16,629 nucleotides of DNA from NCBI GenBank assembly GCA_041401985.1, contig JAWKTE010000033.1:1-16629 (forward strand), read 5' to 3'. The notes beneath the pieces are model-generated. The model did not search any database. It saw nothing but the letters and a program-made list of their open reading frames with translations, and was not told the DNA's origin. This stretch comes from JACKHA01 sp041401985. GTDB taxonomy: Bacteria > Planctomycetota > Phycisphaerae > Phycisphaerales > UBA1924. The position numbers and the translations under genes are program-made. Shown here piece by piece: positions 5,960 through 13,721 of this stretch; position 1 is the stretch's first letter; each line of letters starts with the position of its first letter.

Positions 5960-8206
5960 CTACTCGTCCGGGTGCCCGGCGATCGCGGCAGCGCGGGCCG
6001 CGCGCCGTTCGGCGCGGTATGCCTGCAGCGCCGTCCGGCGTTCGCGGAACGTTGCGTCCTGCAACCCGAGGCGAGCGACCAGGCGGTTGCGACGCTCGAG
6101 CCACCGCTGGTAGCGGGGGCTGCTCTGTCGTGCGAGGCGCCGGGCCTCGCGCCGCTCCGCCAGCGTCGCCGAGCGTGTGAGGCGAGTCGAGTTCGACGAC
6201 CCCGCCGACGGGGATGACGAGCCCCGTGCCGCACGCGCCAGCGCCTGCTGGGCCAGCGCCGGCGAGATCGGGTTCATGCTGAGCCGCACGATCGGGCTGA
6301 CCGGCGCCTGGTTCTCGGGAGGCTGCGACGCCGCCGGCGGTTCCGGCGACGGAGGCGGCTCGGGCGGGCCACCGGATGCGCCGCCACCGCCGCCGCCCTG
6401 CGGCTGGGGATCGGGCTCGGGGTCCGGCTCAGGATCGGGTTCCGGGTCGGGTTCGGGGTCGGGGTTGGGCGAACCACCACTGCCGGCATTGGGTTGCGGG
6501 TCCGGCTCGGGATCCGGGTCCGGATCGGGGCCGGGCAGCACGCCGAGCCCGCCGCCGCCGGGCGAGGTCCAGGTCCGCGGGTCGGACCGCAGGTCCTCCG
6601 GGATGTTGACGATCCAACCCTCGGCGGCGGACCAGTTGCCCACCATCCGCGTGTTCTGCTCGTACGACAGGGGCACATAGCCCATCTCGGCCAGTTCGCG
6701 CCAGTACGCGTTCTTGATCTCGTCGGTGGGCACGACGCCCCGGAACTGTCGCCACAGATCGAACCGCGTGTTGGCCCACATCTCGTGCCCCGGGATCAGG
6801 AAGTCCTGGAGCAGGGGGGGCGTCTCGATGTGGTGGAGGCCCTCGGTGAAGGTCGCCGCGAGGATGTGCTGGAAGTCGGGGCCGGAGGGCTCGATGACGA
6901 ACTTCACCTCCGGGTGGCGTTCGCGCATGATTTCGAGCCAGTGGTACGCGTCCCACGGCTCGGCGTACACGAACGCGTCGAGCCCGATCAGCGTCGCGCC
7001 GCGCGCGACGGCAAGGTCGAGTTCACGCAGGCCACGCTGCACGTGCTCGGGGTTGTTCGGGTCGAGCGGCTCCCAGTCGGCGGTGTCCCAGGAGCGCATC
7101 ACCTGGCTGGAGCGGCCCCACCAAAAACCCACCTCGATCCCGTTGTCGGCCACACGCTGGCGGAGCAGCGACGCGGTGTCCCGCAGCATGGGGTACTGGT
7201 CCATGCCCGACATGAACAGGAACGGGTAGTTATTCTGCTGGTTCTGGCGGAACAGGCCGGTGGGTGACCAGATCATCACCCGGTGGTACCCGCGCTGCGG
7301 GGCGACGCGGAGGAAGTCGGCCCACGGGCCCCACCCGTTCTCGTCCGGGCGCCGCGGGCCGTCGAACCCGCGGGGGTTCTCCGCCGAGATCGACCCGTTC
7401 GCGGCGGCGAACACGCCGAACACCGGGCGCGGGTCGCGCTCGTAGCGGACCGCGCCGTACATTTCCTGGAAGTAGTCGCGGTACGGCACGAGCGTGTGCA
7501 GCCAGTGGCGGTCGTTGCTGGTCACACGGAAGGCGAGCGTGTAGGTCCTGGTCTCGCCCGGGGGCAGTTCGCCGAGCAACGCGAACTCGCCGTTCCAGCA
7601 GGGACCGGTGGCGGCGTAGTGCCCGCCCGGGACGTAGTAGAGGGGACGGACGCGGTGCTCGTACTCGAGGATCGGGTAGTGCAGGCTCATCCCGATCGTG
7701 TAGTCGTCGTTGCGGATCACGCCGACGGGGCTGTAGAGATCGTCGGGGTAGATGCGTCCGGCGGTGGTGAACCGCTGGCCCTGGGAGTCGAACTCGATGA
7801 ACTTGGAATCGTGGCGGAAGTCGCCCATCTCGATCACGTTGCCGAGGCGCAGGCCGGCGAGCGTGACCGTGCCAAGTTCCTGGGGCTGGCTCGTGTTGTT
7901 CGTGAGCGTGACGACAAAGTCGCCGCCATCCTCGGCCGGCACGAACTCGACCGAGGAGTCGAGGTTGCTGCGGGTCACGACGGGGTGGGCGTTCGGGGCG
8001 ATGACCATGAACCCGGTCTGGGTGTCCTCGACCGAGAGGTAGGTCTCGGGCGACACGGTCGCGACGAACCGGCCCACGCCGTTGGGCGCGGGCGCCGGCA
8101 CGGGGCGACGCCTCGATTCGGCGCGGGCCACATCGATGACCGGCGCGGCGCAGCCGGCGGCGAACACAAGGGCGGCGATCGTGGCAAAGCGCGTGGACGT
8201 ACTCAT
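5960..8206 (-). CDS. Large lipoprotein with glycoside-hydrolase-like barrel, Pro-acidic linker and Arg-rich tail
   Basis: This is a 748-residue protein from the ATG at 8206. The N-terminus MSTSTRFATIAALVFAAGC is a lipoprotein signal with the acylated Cys at 19. Residues about 40-250 look beta-rich, as in the N-terminal domain of some glycosidases. Residues about 260-530 read as a TIM barrel, with alternating strands such as YHRVMIWSPTG, GIEVGFWWGRSS, GATLIGLDAFVYAE, VKFVIEPSG and HEMWANTRFDLW. Asp410 (LDAF) and Glu439 (IEPSG) sit at strand ends where catalytic acids usually lie; this is inference. Two Pro-Asp/Glu runs (about 558-572 and 579-601) follow, then Pro/Gly/Ser-rich sequence and an Arg-rich helical tail (about 675-748). 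I cannot assign a hydrolase family or substrate. An upstream in-frame start at 8344 is rejected because it would bury the signal peptide. Confidence 0.8.
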   Translation of the reverse strand: MSTSTRFATIAALVFAAGCAAPVIDVARAESRRRPVPAPAPNGVGRFVATVSPETYLSVEDTQTGFMVIAPNAHPVVTRSNLDSSVEFVPAEDGGDFVVTLTNNTSQPQELGTVTLAGLRLGNVIEMGDFRHDSKFIEFDSQGQRFTTAGRIYPDDLYSPVGVIRNDDYTIGMSLHYPILEYEHRVRPLYYVPGGHYAATGPCWNGEFALLGELPPGETRTYTLAFRVTSNDRHWLHTLVPYRDYFQEMYGAVRYERDPRPVFGVFAAANGSISAENPRGFDGPRRPDENGWGPWADFLRVAPQRGYHRVMIWSPTGLFRQNQQNNYPFLFMSGMDQYPMLRDTASLLRQRVADNGIEVGFWWGRSSQVMRSWDTADWEPLDPNNPEHVQRGLRELDLAVARGATLIGLDAFVYAEPWDAYHWLEIMRERHPEVKFVIEPSGPDFQHILAATFTEGLHHIETPPLLQDFLIPGHEMWANTRFDLWRQFRGVVPTDEIKNAYWRELAEMGYVPLSYEQNTRMVGNWSAAEGWIVNIPEDLRSDPRTWTSPGGGGLGVLPGPDPDPDPEPDPQPNAGSGGSPNPDPEPDPEPDPEPDPEPDPQPQGGGGGGASGGPPEPPPSPEPPAASQPPENQAPVSPIVRLSMNPISPALAQQALARAARGSSSPSAGSSNSTRLTRSATLAERREARRLARQSSPRYQRWLERRNRLVARLGLQDATFRERRTALQAYRAERRAARAAAIAGHPDE
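6405..6535 (-). repeat. Degenerate 6-bp tandem repeats encoding Pro-Asp/Glu linkers
   Basis: Two runs, at about 6405-6470 and 6491-6535, consist of degenerate hexamers of the form GGNTCN on the plus strand, encoding Pro-Asp and Pro-Glu dipeptides on the minus strand. They are separated by a short Gly/Ser/Asn segment. Synonymous variation between units suggests the peptide, rather than the DNA, is under selection. Copy number could still vary by slippage. Confidence 0.8.
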
Positions 8207-8491
8207 GGCAATCCCAACGATCGACCGCCAATCCCTGGGACTTCCTGACCAGGCGCACAATCCGCCAAAGTGCCTCATCGCGTGACTCCTGCGGGAACTC
8301 TGCCCGACGCGCGAGCCGCGACCCGCGAAACTTGATCGAATCACCTTGACAACCGGGGCATTGTTTGCAGGCCCCGCGGCGGGGTCCGCTCCGATCGCGC
8401 AGACGATTCAACCCATATAGTCTGCCCCGCCCGCGCAGACGCCCACACGACCCCCGGATCATTCAGGGACGCTCCGCACGAACGCACGCCC
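8207..8491. other. Divergent intergenic region between the lipoprotein and glycosyltransferase genes
   Basis: This gap of 285 bases must carry promoters for both genes. A TATAGT at 8416-8421 could be a -10 element for the plus-strand glycosyltransferase gene, but there is no good -35 at 17 bases. A TTGACA at 8346-8351 has no -10 partner at normal spacing. A small hairpin, CCCCG-CGG-CGGGG, lies at 8372-8384. No gene is seen. Confidence 0.4.
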
Positions 8492-9688
8492 ATGAACGAC
8501 GACCCGCCAACCACACCGTCCGAGCCGGAGCGGCTCCGCGTGGTCATCCAGCAGCCCGCGCTGGCCAAGTACCGCATCCCGGTTTTCCGTGAACTCGCGT
8601 CCCGCCCCGGCATCGACCTGCACGTCGTGTTCGCGGACGATGGCAACGTGCCGAACGTCGACGCCGAGGGCTTCCGGGCCACCTTCGAGCCGTTCCGCAC
8701 CTGGAAGGGACCCGGCCCGGAACTCTACTGGCACCCGGCCCAGATCCGATACGCGACGACCGAGCACGCCGACGTGGTCGTGCTCACCTGGAACACGCGG
8801 TTCCTCAGCCTGGTGCCGGCCCTGCGACGGGCCCGACGCAAGGGCGTCGGGACGGTGCTCTGGGGGCACGGCGAGTCCAAGCACGAGAAACGCATCACGC
8901 GGGCGCTGCGGCATTGGGTCGCCCGCCGCGCCGACGCCACGCTGTTCTACACCCGCTCGATGGCCAGCCGGTTCATGGAGGAGGGCGGCCCGAAAGATCG
9001 CACGTTCGTCGCCCCGAACTCGATCGACCAGGGTCCGGTCGCGCAGGCCCGCGACGCGTTCCGCGCCGACCCGGCGGCCTCGGATCGGTTCCGCGCCGAG
9101 CATCGCCTCACGCCCGGCCAGACGCTGGCGTTTGTCTCCAGGTTCGACCCGCGCAACCGTCTCGACCTGCTGTTCGAGGCCGTGCCGGAACTGCTCAAGC
9201 AGTTCCCGGGCTTGCGGGTCCTGGTGGTGGGCAAGGGAGCGGACGAGGCGAACCTGCGGGCGGCGGTGGAGCGCCTCGGCATCGGAAGCGTCGTGGAGTT
9301 CCTCGGGCCGATCTACGAGGAGCAGCGACTGGCCCCGGTCCTGTGTTCTTCGGACGCCTTCGTATACCCCTCGAACATGGGCCTGAGCGTGCTGCACGCG
9401 TTCGGTTACGCCCTGCCCGTGGTCACCGGGGACCAGCGGAACCTGCACGGCCCCGAGATCGAGGCGGTCGATCACGAACGCAACGCGCTCTTCTTCCCGC
9501 ACGGGAGCCTGCCCGAACTGACCAACGCCGTTCGGCGGATTCTGTCCGACGACGCCCTGCGGGCCCGGCTGTCGTCCGGGGCCGCCGAAACCGTCGCGCA
9601 CGAGTACTCGATCCGCAACATGGTGGACGGGATGGAGGCCTCGATCCGGGCGGCGGCCGCCAGGGCCCGGGCTCGCCAACGCCGCTGA
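8492..9688 (+). CDS. GT4-type glycosyltransferase
   Basis: This 398-residue protein has the GT-B layout of group 1 (GT4) glycosyltransferases, which move a sugar from a nucleotide donor to a glycan or lipid acceptor at the inner face of the membrane. The N-terminal half carries RLRVVIQQPALAKYRIPVFR and TVLWGHGES. The C-terminal donor domain has FVSRFDPRNRLDLLFEAVPE (Arg217 and Arg223 in the place of the usual Arg/Lys pair), LRVLVVGKGADEANLR, VEFLGPIYEEQRLAPVLCSS and GLSVLHAFGYALPVVTGD. The E-x7-E motif is not kept: Ser294 and His302 stand at the two acidic positions. The gene is alone on its strand, divergent from the lipoprotein gene and convergent with the next gene 15 bases away. The acceptor is unknown. 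Confidence 0.88.
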   Translation: MNDDPPTTPSEPERLRVVIQQPALAKYRIPVFRELASRPGIDLHVVFADDGNVPNVDAEGFRATFEPFRTWKGPGPELYWHPAQIRYATTEHADVVVLTWNTRFLSLVPALRRARRKGVGTVLWGHGESKHEKRITRALRHWVARRADATLFYTRSMASRFMEEGGPKDRTFVAPNSIDQGPVAQARDAFRADPAASDRFRAEHRLTPGQTLAFVSRFDPRNRLDLLFEAVPELLKQFPGLRVLVVGKGADEANLRAAVERLGIGSVVEFLGPIYEEQRLAPVLCSSDAFVYPSNMGLSVLHAFGYALPVVTGDQRNLHGPEIEAVDHERNALFFPHGSLPELTNAVRRILSDDALRARLSSGAAETVAHEYSIRNMVDGMEASIRAAAARARARQRR

Positions 9689-9703
9689 CCGGGCTTGCTC
9701 ACC

Positions 9704-10207
9704 TCACGACGGGGCGTTGTGGTCGGCGTATGTGATCTGCAGTTCCGAGAACCCGCCCTTGCTGTCGTAGGTCGAGAGCACCTCGCCCCAGTCGAACTGG
9801 GCGTGATTGGGGTGTGTGCCGTCGGTCCCGAGCCACACGGCCTGGCCTTCGATCTCGATCACTTTGGGCAGCAGCGTCCGCCCGAACAGGGCCTCGGCGA
9901 GTTCGTCGTGGGCCCGCTTGCGTTTGAGTTCCTGGGCGAGCGTCCAGCCGTCCCAGCCGCTCGCGTCGTCGGCCAGGCACATGAACAGCGACACGCGCCG
10001 CAGCAAGCCGTGGTCGAACCGGAGGCCAACGTGGATGTGCCGGCCCAGAACCGAAACATCGCGGAGCGACGCGCCGACGCCGCCGGGGCCGTAGTTCATC
10101 TCCGCCGCAGCGCGAAGCGGCGACTGCTCGAACCAGTCCAGCGTGGCGCCCGGTCCGAGCGTCGCGTGCGGATCGTCGATGGAGAAGTGGCCGTCGGGTG
10201 CGCCCAT
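9704..10207 (-). CDS. Uncharacterised small protein
   Basis: This 167-residue protein has no signal peptide or membrane segment, so it is probably cytoplasmic. It looks like a compact alpha/beta domain, starting MGAPDGHFSIDDPHATLGPG and containing DWFEQSPLRAAAEMNYGPGG, HIHVGLRFDHGLLRRVSLFM and a C-terminal block FDWGEVLSTYDSKGGFSELQ. I recall the last block (a WGEV segment, then a YDxKGGFS-type turn) from small unannotated bacterial proteins, but I cannot name the family. Codon third positions are strongly G/C, as in the neighbouring genes, supporting that it is real. It lies 52 bases downstream of the coiled-coil membrane gene on the same strand, so the two probably share a transcript. It converges on the glycosyltransferase gene. 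Confidence 0.75.
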   Translation of the reverse strand: MGAPDGHFSIDDPHATLGPGATLDWFEQSPLRAAAEMNYGPGGVGASLRDVSVLGRHIHVGLRFDHGLLRRVSLFMCLADDASGWDGWTLAQELKRKRAHDELAEALFGRTLLPKVIEIEGQAVWLGTDGTHPNHAQFDWGEVLSTYDSKGGFSELQITYADHNAPS

Positions 10208-10259
10208 GTCGAATCATCGGCGCGCCGGAGCGCCGGCGGACGCGACCCTTCGAGGACGG

Positions 10260-11780
10260 TCACGCCAGTCCGCGCATCCGGGGCGGGCCGAGCGCTTCCA
10301 TCACGTTCTCGGAAACCCCCTGCATCGCCCAGCGCCCGAGCGAGGCGGCCATGATCGCGTGCCAGATCAGCGCACCCGCCGCCAGGGCCGTCGACGACGG
10401 GTCGGGCAGCAGCGACAGCGCAGTCGCGGCAAGGGTCGCCATGAACGACTGGACCATCAGCCCGATCGACCCGCCCAGGAACGCCAGGCACAGCGCCAGC
10501 ACCATGCCCGAAGCCAGCAACGCGATCGCCATCGGCAACTGCGGCAGGATCTCGGCCGGCAGCGACTCGAGCGGCAGGTCCCACGTCGCCAGCGCGCTCG
10601 AGATCATCTCGTAGAACCGCGGGAACCACCAGCCGAACGTGCCGCCCAGCAGGATCACCGGCAGGCTCGCGGGGTCGAGCGCACGCGTCGACGACGCCAG
10701 CGCCCCGACAAACGCCCCGGCGAACGCGATGCCGAGCAGCCCGGCGGCCACCAGCGGCTGGCTCAGCATGATCCCGAAGTAGCACGCCAGGCCCGTCACG
10801 CCCATCGCCACCAGCCACAGCACCGCCAGCGAGATCGACTTCGACCGCGCGGAGCGGACCTTGGGTCGCCGGCGGGCCGACGGCGCGGCCAACAGATCCG
10901 GGGCCTCGCCGCCCGTCGGGGCGGACCGGCGGAGCTTGGCCACCTCCTGGCGCACCCGCTGGGCCTCGGCCTCGATCTTCTCGATGTGCTGGCGGGCCTC
11001 GTCGAGCGCACGCGAGCCCTCGGCCTTGGTCTGCTCGGCCTTGCGGGCGTGCTCGGCGGCCAGCGCGTTCGCGTCGGACACACGACGGTTCAGGCTGATC
11101 ACCTCCGACTGCATCGCCTGGAAGCGCTCCTGGGCCGCCGACACCTGCTTCTCGCGCTCGTCCAGAGCCCGCTCCCGCTCCTTCTGACGCTCCTCGGCGA
11201 TGCGGGCCTGGGTCTCGCGCTCGCGGACCGTGACCTCCATCTGATCGAGTTGCTCCTTCTTGTTCTTGAGCTGCCCGGCCTCCTGATCGATGAGCTCGGT
11301 CTGGGTCACGAGCACCTGCTCGCGCCCGCGGAGTTCACGCTCCATTGCCTCGAGTTGGGAACGCCGCCCCTCGAGCAACTCGCGGTCGCGGCGCAGCGTC
11401 TCCGAGAGCACCTGCACCTCGATTTCACGGGTCCGCAGCGTGTCACGCTCGTTGGCCACCTCGTCCAGCGCGGCGTGGATTTTCGAGCGTTCGCCGTCGA
11501 GGGCCGCCCGCCCCTGCTGGACCGAGTCCGCCTCGCCGTCGAGGGCGGCCTCGCGTTGGCGGAGGAACCGCTCGCGCGCGTCGAGATCGTCGAACTGCAG
11601 GCGGATCTCGTCCTGCAGGCGGTCCCGCTGGTTCTCGGACTCGCGCAGGGCCTCCAGGCGGGTCTCCATCTGCGAGATGATGTCCAGCAGGTTGTCGTGC
11701 TCGGCGTTCTCGCCCTCAAGGCCGATCGCCTCCGCGCTCTCAAGGACGGGGTCGTTCCCCTCGATGTCGGTGCGATCCAT
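10260..11780 (-). CDS. Long coiled-coil protein with C-terminal membrane domain
   Basis: This is a 506-residue protein. Residues about 25-295 are an almost unbroken coiled coil rich in Glu, Arg, Gln and Leu (for example MEVTVRERETQARIAEERQK and MQSEVISLNRRVSDANALAA). A short basic hinge (SARRRPKVRSARSKS) leads into a hydrophobic half from residue 315 with about five or six membrane helices, among them ISLAVLWLVAMGVTGLACYF, PLVAAGLLGIAFAGAFVGAL, MAIALLASGMVLALCLAFLG and TALAAGALIWHAIMAASLG. There is no signal peptide, so the coiled coil should lie in the cytoplasm, anchored to the inner membrane by the C-terminal domain. No catalytic motif is visible. A strong Shine-Dalgarno, GGAGGAG (11786-11792), sits 5 bases before the ATG and fixes the start. 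A scaffold or tether role is only inference. Confidence 0.82.
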   Translation of the reverse strand: MDRTDIEGNDPVLESAEAIGLEGENAEHDNLLDIISQMETRLEALRESENQRDRLQDEIRLQFDDLDARERFLRQREAALDGEADSVQQGRAALDGERSKIHAALDEVANERDTLRTREIEVQVLSETLRRDRELLEGRRSQLEAMERELRGREQVLVTQTELIDQEAGQLKNKKEQLDQMEVTVRERETQARIAEERQKERERALDEREKQVSAAQERFQAMQSEVISLNRRVSDANALAAEHARKAEQTKAEGSRALDEARQHIEKIEAEAQRVRQEVAKLRRSAPTGGEAPDLLAAPSARRRPKVRSARSKSISLAVLWLVAMGVTGLACYFGIMLSQPLVAAGLLGIAFAGAFVGALASSTRALDPASLPVILLGGTFGWWFPRFYEMISSALATWDLPLESLPAEILPQLPMAIALLASGMVLALCLAFLGGSIGLMVQSFMATLAATALSLLPDPSSTALAAGALIWHAIMAASLGRWAMQGVSENVMEALGPPRMRGLA

Positions 11781-12078
11781 GAAGACTCCTCCCGGGCGGC
11801 CGGCCGGTCGCGCTGCGCCGGGTATCGACCGTCAGGGCGGGAGCCTCATCCGCGTCGCGCGAGAGGCTGGCGAGGCGTCGCCGCGTGTGCCGACCAGGCG
11901 GACGCGCGCGGTTGCGCACGCCCGAGAACGCGCGGGCGCGTCCATACGGGGCTCGTCCCGGCCACGAAAGATCGGCTTAAGTGAGGCGGGCACGCGCCGA
12001 AGTCGCGCCGGCGCGGCGAACCGCCCAGCGGATGGTCCGGCGGATGGTTCGGGCGGACGGCCCAGCGCTCGATCAGGC
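11781..12078. other. Intergenic region between the coiled-coil gene and the DinB-like gene
   Basis: No convincing gene lies in these 298 bases. On the minus strand it holds the Shine-Dalgarno and presumably the promoter of the coiled-coil gene, and the 3' end of the DinB-like transcript. It contains a 12-bp perfect palindrome, CGCGCCGGCGCG (12004-12015), and a tandem 12-bp repeat (12028-12051). Confidence 0.4.
12028..12051. repeat. Two tandem 12-bp repeats
   Basis: GCGGATGGTCCG (12028-12039) is followed directly by GCGGATGGTTCG (12040-12051), differing at one base. A third, more diverged copy may follow. Each unit carries a small CGGA/TCCG-type dyad. They lie just beyond the stop of the DinB-like gene. 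Confidence 0.55.
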
Positions 12079-12651
12079 TCACACGCCGCTGCGCTGGTAG
12101 TTCACCGTGCTCGGGGCCACGCCGAAATCGCTGGGCGCCTCGACGCCGAACTCGCCCGCGATGGCCTTGAGCATCGCGTGGTGGTGCACCGCGTGGTGGA
12201 ACGCGAAGTGCAGTTCGCGCCCCAGCGAGGAATCGAGCGTCGCCTCGGTGCCGTCGCCCGCCACCATCACGCGGACGCGGACCGGACGCCCCATCGCGGG
12301 GCCGTCGAGCGCGACCAGGCGATCACGCAGGCGCGCGATGGCGTCCATGGCGACCGTCGGCGAGGTCTCCATCGGCACCTCGCGCGATCGGTGGTCGTAG
12401 TCGATCGGCTCGCCGGCGTCGAGCCCCCCCACCGCCGCGGCGAAGTGGTCCACCGTGTGGCGGACGTGCTTGCCGATCGTCCCACCCTTGAGCACGCGGC
12501 TTTCGCGCGCGTAGCAGCCTTCGGGCAGGCACCCGATGAACCGGGCGCACTGGTCCAGCACGGCGCACGCCGCGCCGGCCACGCACGCCGGATCGTTCTC
12601 CGTGCCAACGCCGCCCGCTTGTCCGTTGCCCATCTCTGTCGTCTTTGGCAT
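12079..12651 (-). CDS. DinB-like metalloprotein
   Basis: This is a 190-residue protein with the four-helix DinB/YfiT-like layout. The first His lies in IGKHVRHTVDHFAAAV and the remaining ligands in ELHFAFHHAVHHHAMLKAIA, the pattern of a helix-packed metal site. Members include thiol-dependent transferases and DNA-damage-induced proteins without known activity, so the substrate cannot be given. The N-terminal stretch holds Cys residues (ACVAGAACAVLDQCARFIGC) that could add a second metal or redox feature. Start 12651 (MPKTTEMGNG) is preferred over the longer frame from 12849 because AAGGA sits 6 bases before it and the longer N-terminus is low-complexity. It is divergent from the LOG-family gene, with 143 bases between starts. 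Confidence 0.83.
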   Translation of the reverse strand: MPKTTEMGNGQAGGVGTENDPACVAGAACAVLDQCARFIGCLPEGCYARESRVLKGGTIGKHVRHTVDHFAAAVGGLDAGEPIDYDHRSREVPMETSPTVAMDAIARLRDRLVALDGPAMGRPVRVRVMVAGDGTEATLDSSLGRELHFAFHHAVHHHAMLKAIAGEFGVEAPSDFGVAPSTVNYQRSGV

Positions 12652-12657
12652 GCCAGT

Positions 12658-12662
12658 TCCTT
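12658..12662 (-). promoter_or_regulatory. Ribosome binding site of the DinB-like gene
   Basis: AAGGA on the minus strand lies 6 bases upstream of the ATG at 12651. It decides the start against the longer open frame, in a window where most genes lack a clear Shine-Dalgarno. Confidence 0.6.
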
Positions 12663-12794
12663 GGCGGTCCGCCGCCGGGGTTTCAGAACGGCCAGATGCG
12701 CCCGGAGGCGACGCCGTCGCGCCGATGGCACGATAGGCCGTGGCGTCGGGCGGGATCGCGCCGCACCCGGCTGGCTCCCTATCGTCCGTTCCCC

Positions 12795-13670
12795 ATGCCC
12801 GAGCAGCCGACCCAGCCCGAGGCCAGCCCCGCCGCCGCGGGAGGCCCAACCAGCGAGCATCCCGACGAGGGCTTCGGCCCGCACGCCGGCGCGAACGGGG
12901 CTGCCACGAAGCGCCCGGGCTGGCCCAGGGCCGCCTCCGCGGAAGAGCGCGGCCTGCTGGTCGGCCCGCGATCCCGCCTCGAAGAGGCCGGTCGCGTGTT
13001 CCGCATCGCCGCCGAGTTCATCCGCGGCTTCCGCAAACTCCACTTCATCGGCCCGTGCGTGACCGTGTTCGGCTCGGCCCGGTTCAAGGAAACCGAGGCC
13101 TACTACCAGATGGGGCGCGACGTCGGCCGCCGCCTGGCCGAGGCCGGGTTCGCCGTCATGACGGGAGGCGGGCCGGGCATCATGGAGGCCGCCAACCGTG
13201 GCTGCCGCGAGGGCAACGGCCTGTCGATGGGCTGCAACATCGTGCTGCCGATGGAGCAGGAACCCAATCCCTATCTCGACCGCTTCATCGACTTCAAGTA
13301 CTTCTTCGTCCGCAAGGTCATGCTCGTGAAGTATTCGTCGGCCTTCGTGGTGCTGCCCGGCGGGTTCGGCACGCTCGACGAACTCTTCGAGACCGCGACG
13401 CTCGTGCAGACGAAGAAGATCGAGCAGTTCCCCATCGTGCTCATGGGCTCCGACTACTGGCGACCCGTCATCGACTTCATGCGGAAGACCATGGTCGCCG
13501 CCGGCACGATCTCGCCCGAGGACCCCGACCTCATCCACGTCACCGACTCGCCCGAGGAGGCCATCCGCATCATCCGCGCCGCCAGCCCCGCGTGGGCCGC
13601 GCCCAAGCCCTCCACCATTCTGGGCGAGTCCGCGCCGAGGCGGCAGACCGCGCCGGCCACGGGCGTCTGA
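12795..13670 (+). CDS. LOG-family (TIGR00730-type) nucleotide phosphoribohydrolase
   Basis: This is a 291-residue protein from the ATG at 12795. After a low-complexity N-terminus of about 75 residues it shows the LOG Rossmann fold: VTVFGSARFKETEAYYQMGR, then MTGGGPGIMEAANRGCREGN (Gly-rich motif near 124-128), and the catalytic signature PGGFGTLDE (188-196). LOG enzymes hydrolyse nucleoside 5'-monophosphates to base and ribose 5-phosphate, either as cytokinin-activating enzymes or in nucleotide salvage. The internal RFIDFKYFFVRKVMLVKYSS is typical of the longer LOG subgroup found in many bacteria. It is divergent from the DinB-like gene and 51 bases ahead of nadB on the same strand, so it is probably in the nadB transcript. 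The exact substrate is unknown. Confidence 0.9.
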   Translation: MPEQPTQPEASPAAAGGPTSEHPDEGFGPHAGANGAATKRPGWPRAASAEERGLLVGPRSRLEEAGRVFRIAAEFIRGFRKLHFIGPCVTVFGSARFKETEAYYQMGRDVGRRLAEAGFAVMTGGGPGIMEAANRGCREGNGLSMGCNIVLPMEQEPNPYLDRFIDFKYFFVRKVMLVKYSSAFVVLPGGFGTLDELFETATLVQTKKIEQFPIVLMGSDYWRPVIDFMRKTMVAAGTISPEDPDLIHVTDSPEEAIRIIRAASPAWAAPKPSTILGESAPRRQTAPATGV

Positions 13671-13721
13671 GCATCGACGCCGATCCAACGCTTGCTTCGC
13701 ACGCAGCCGACCCGAGCCACC

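Noticed and set aside
8346..8351. TTGACA as a -35 element for the glycosyltransferase gene
   Set aside because: No -10-like hexamer lies 16-18 bases downstream. The nearest A+T-rich hexamer, TATAGT, is about 64 bases away.
10143..11984. A 613-codon open frame on the plus strand
   Set aside because: It is the antisense shadow of the coiled-coil membrane gene, with His/Arg/Leu-rich sequence and no recognisable domain.
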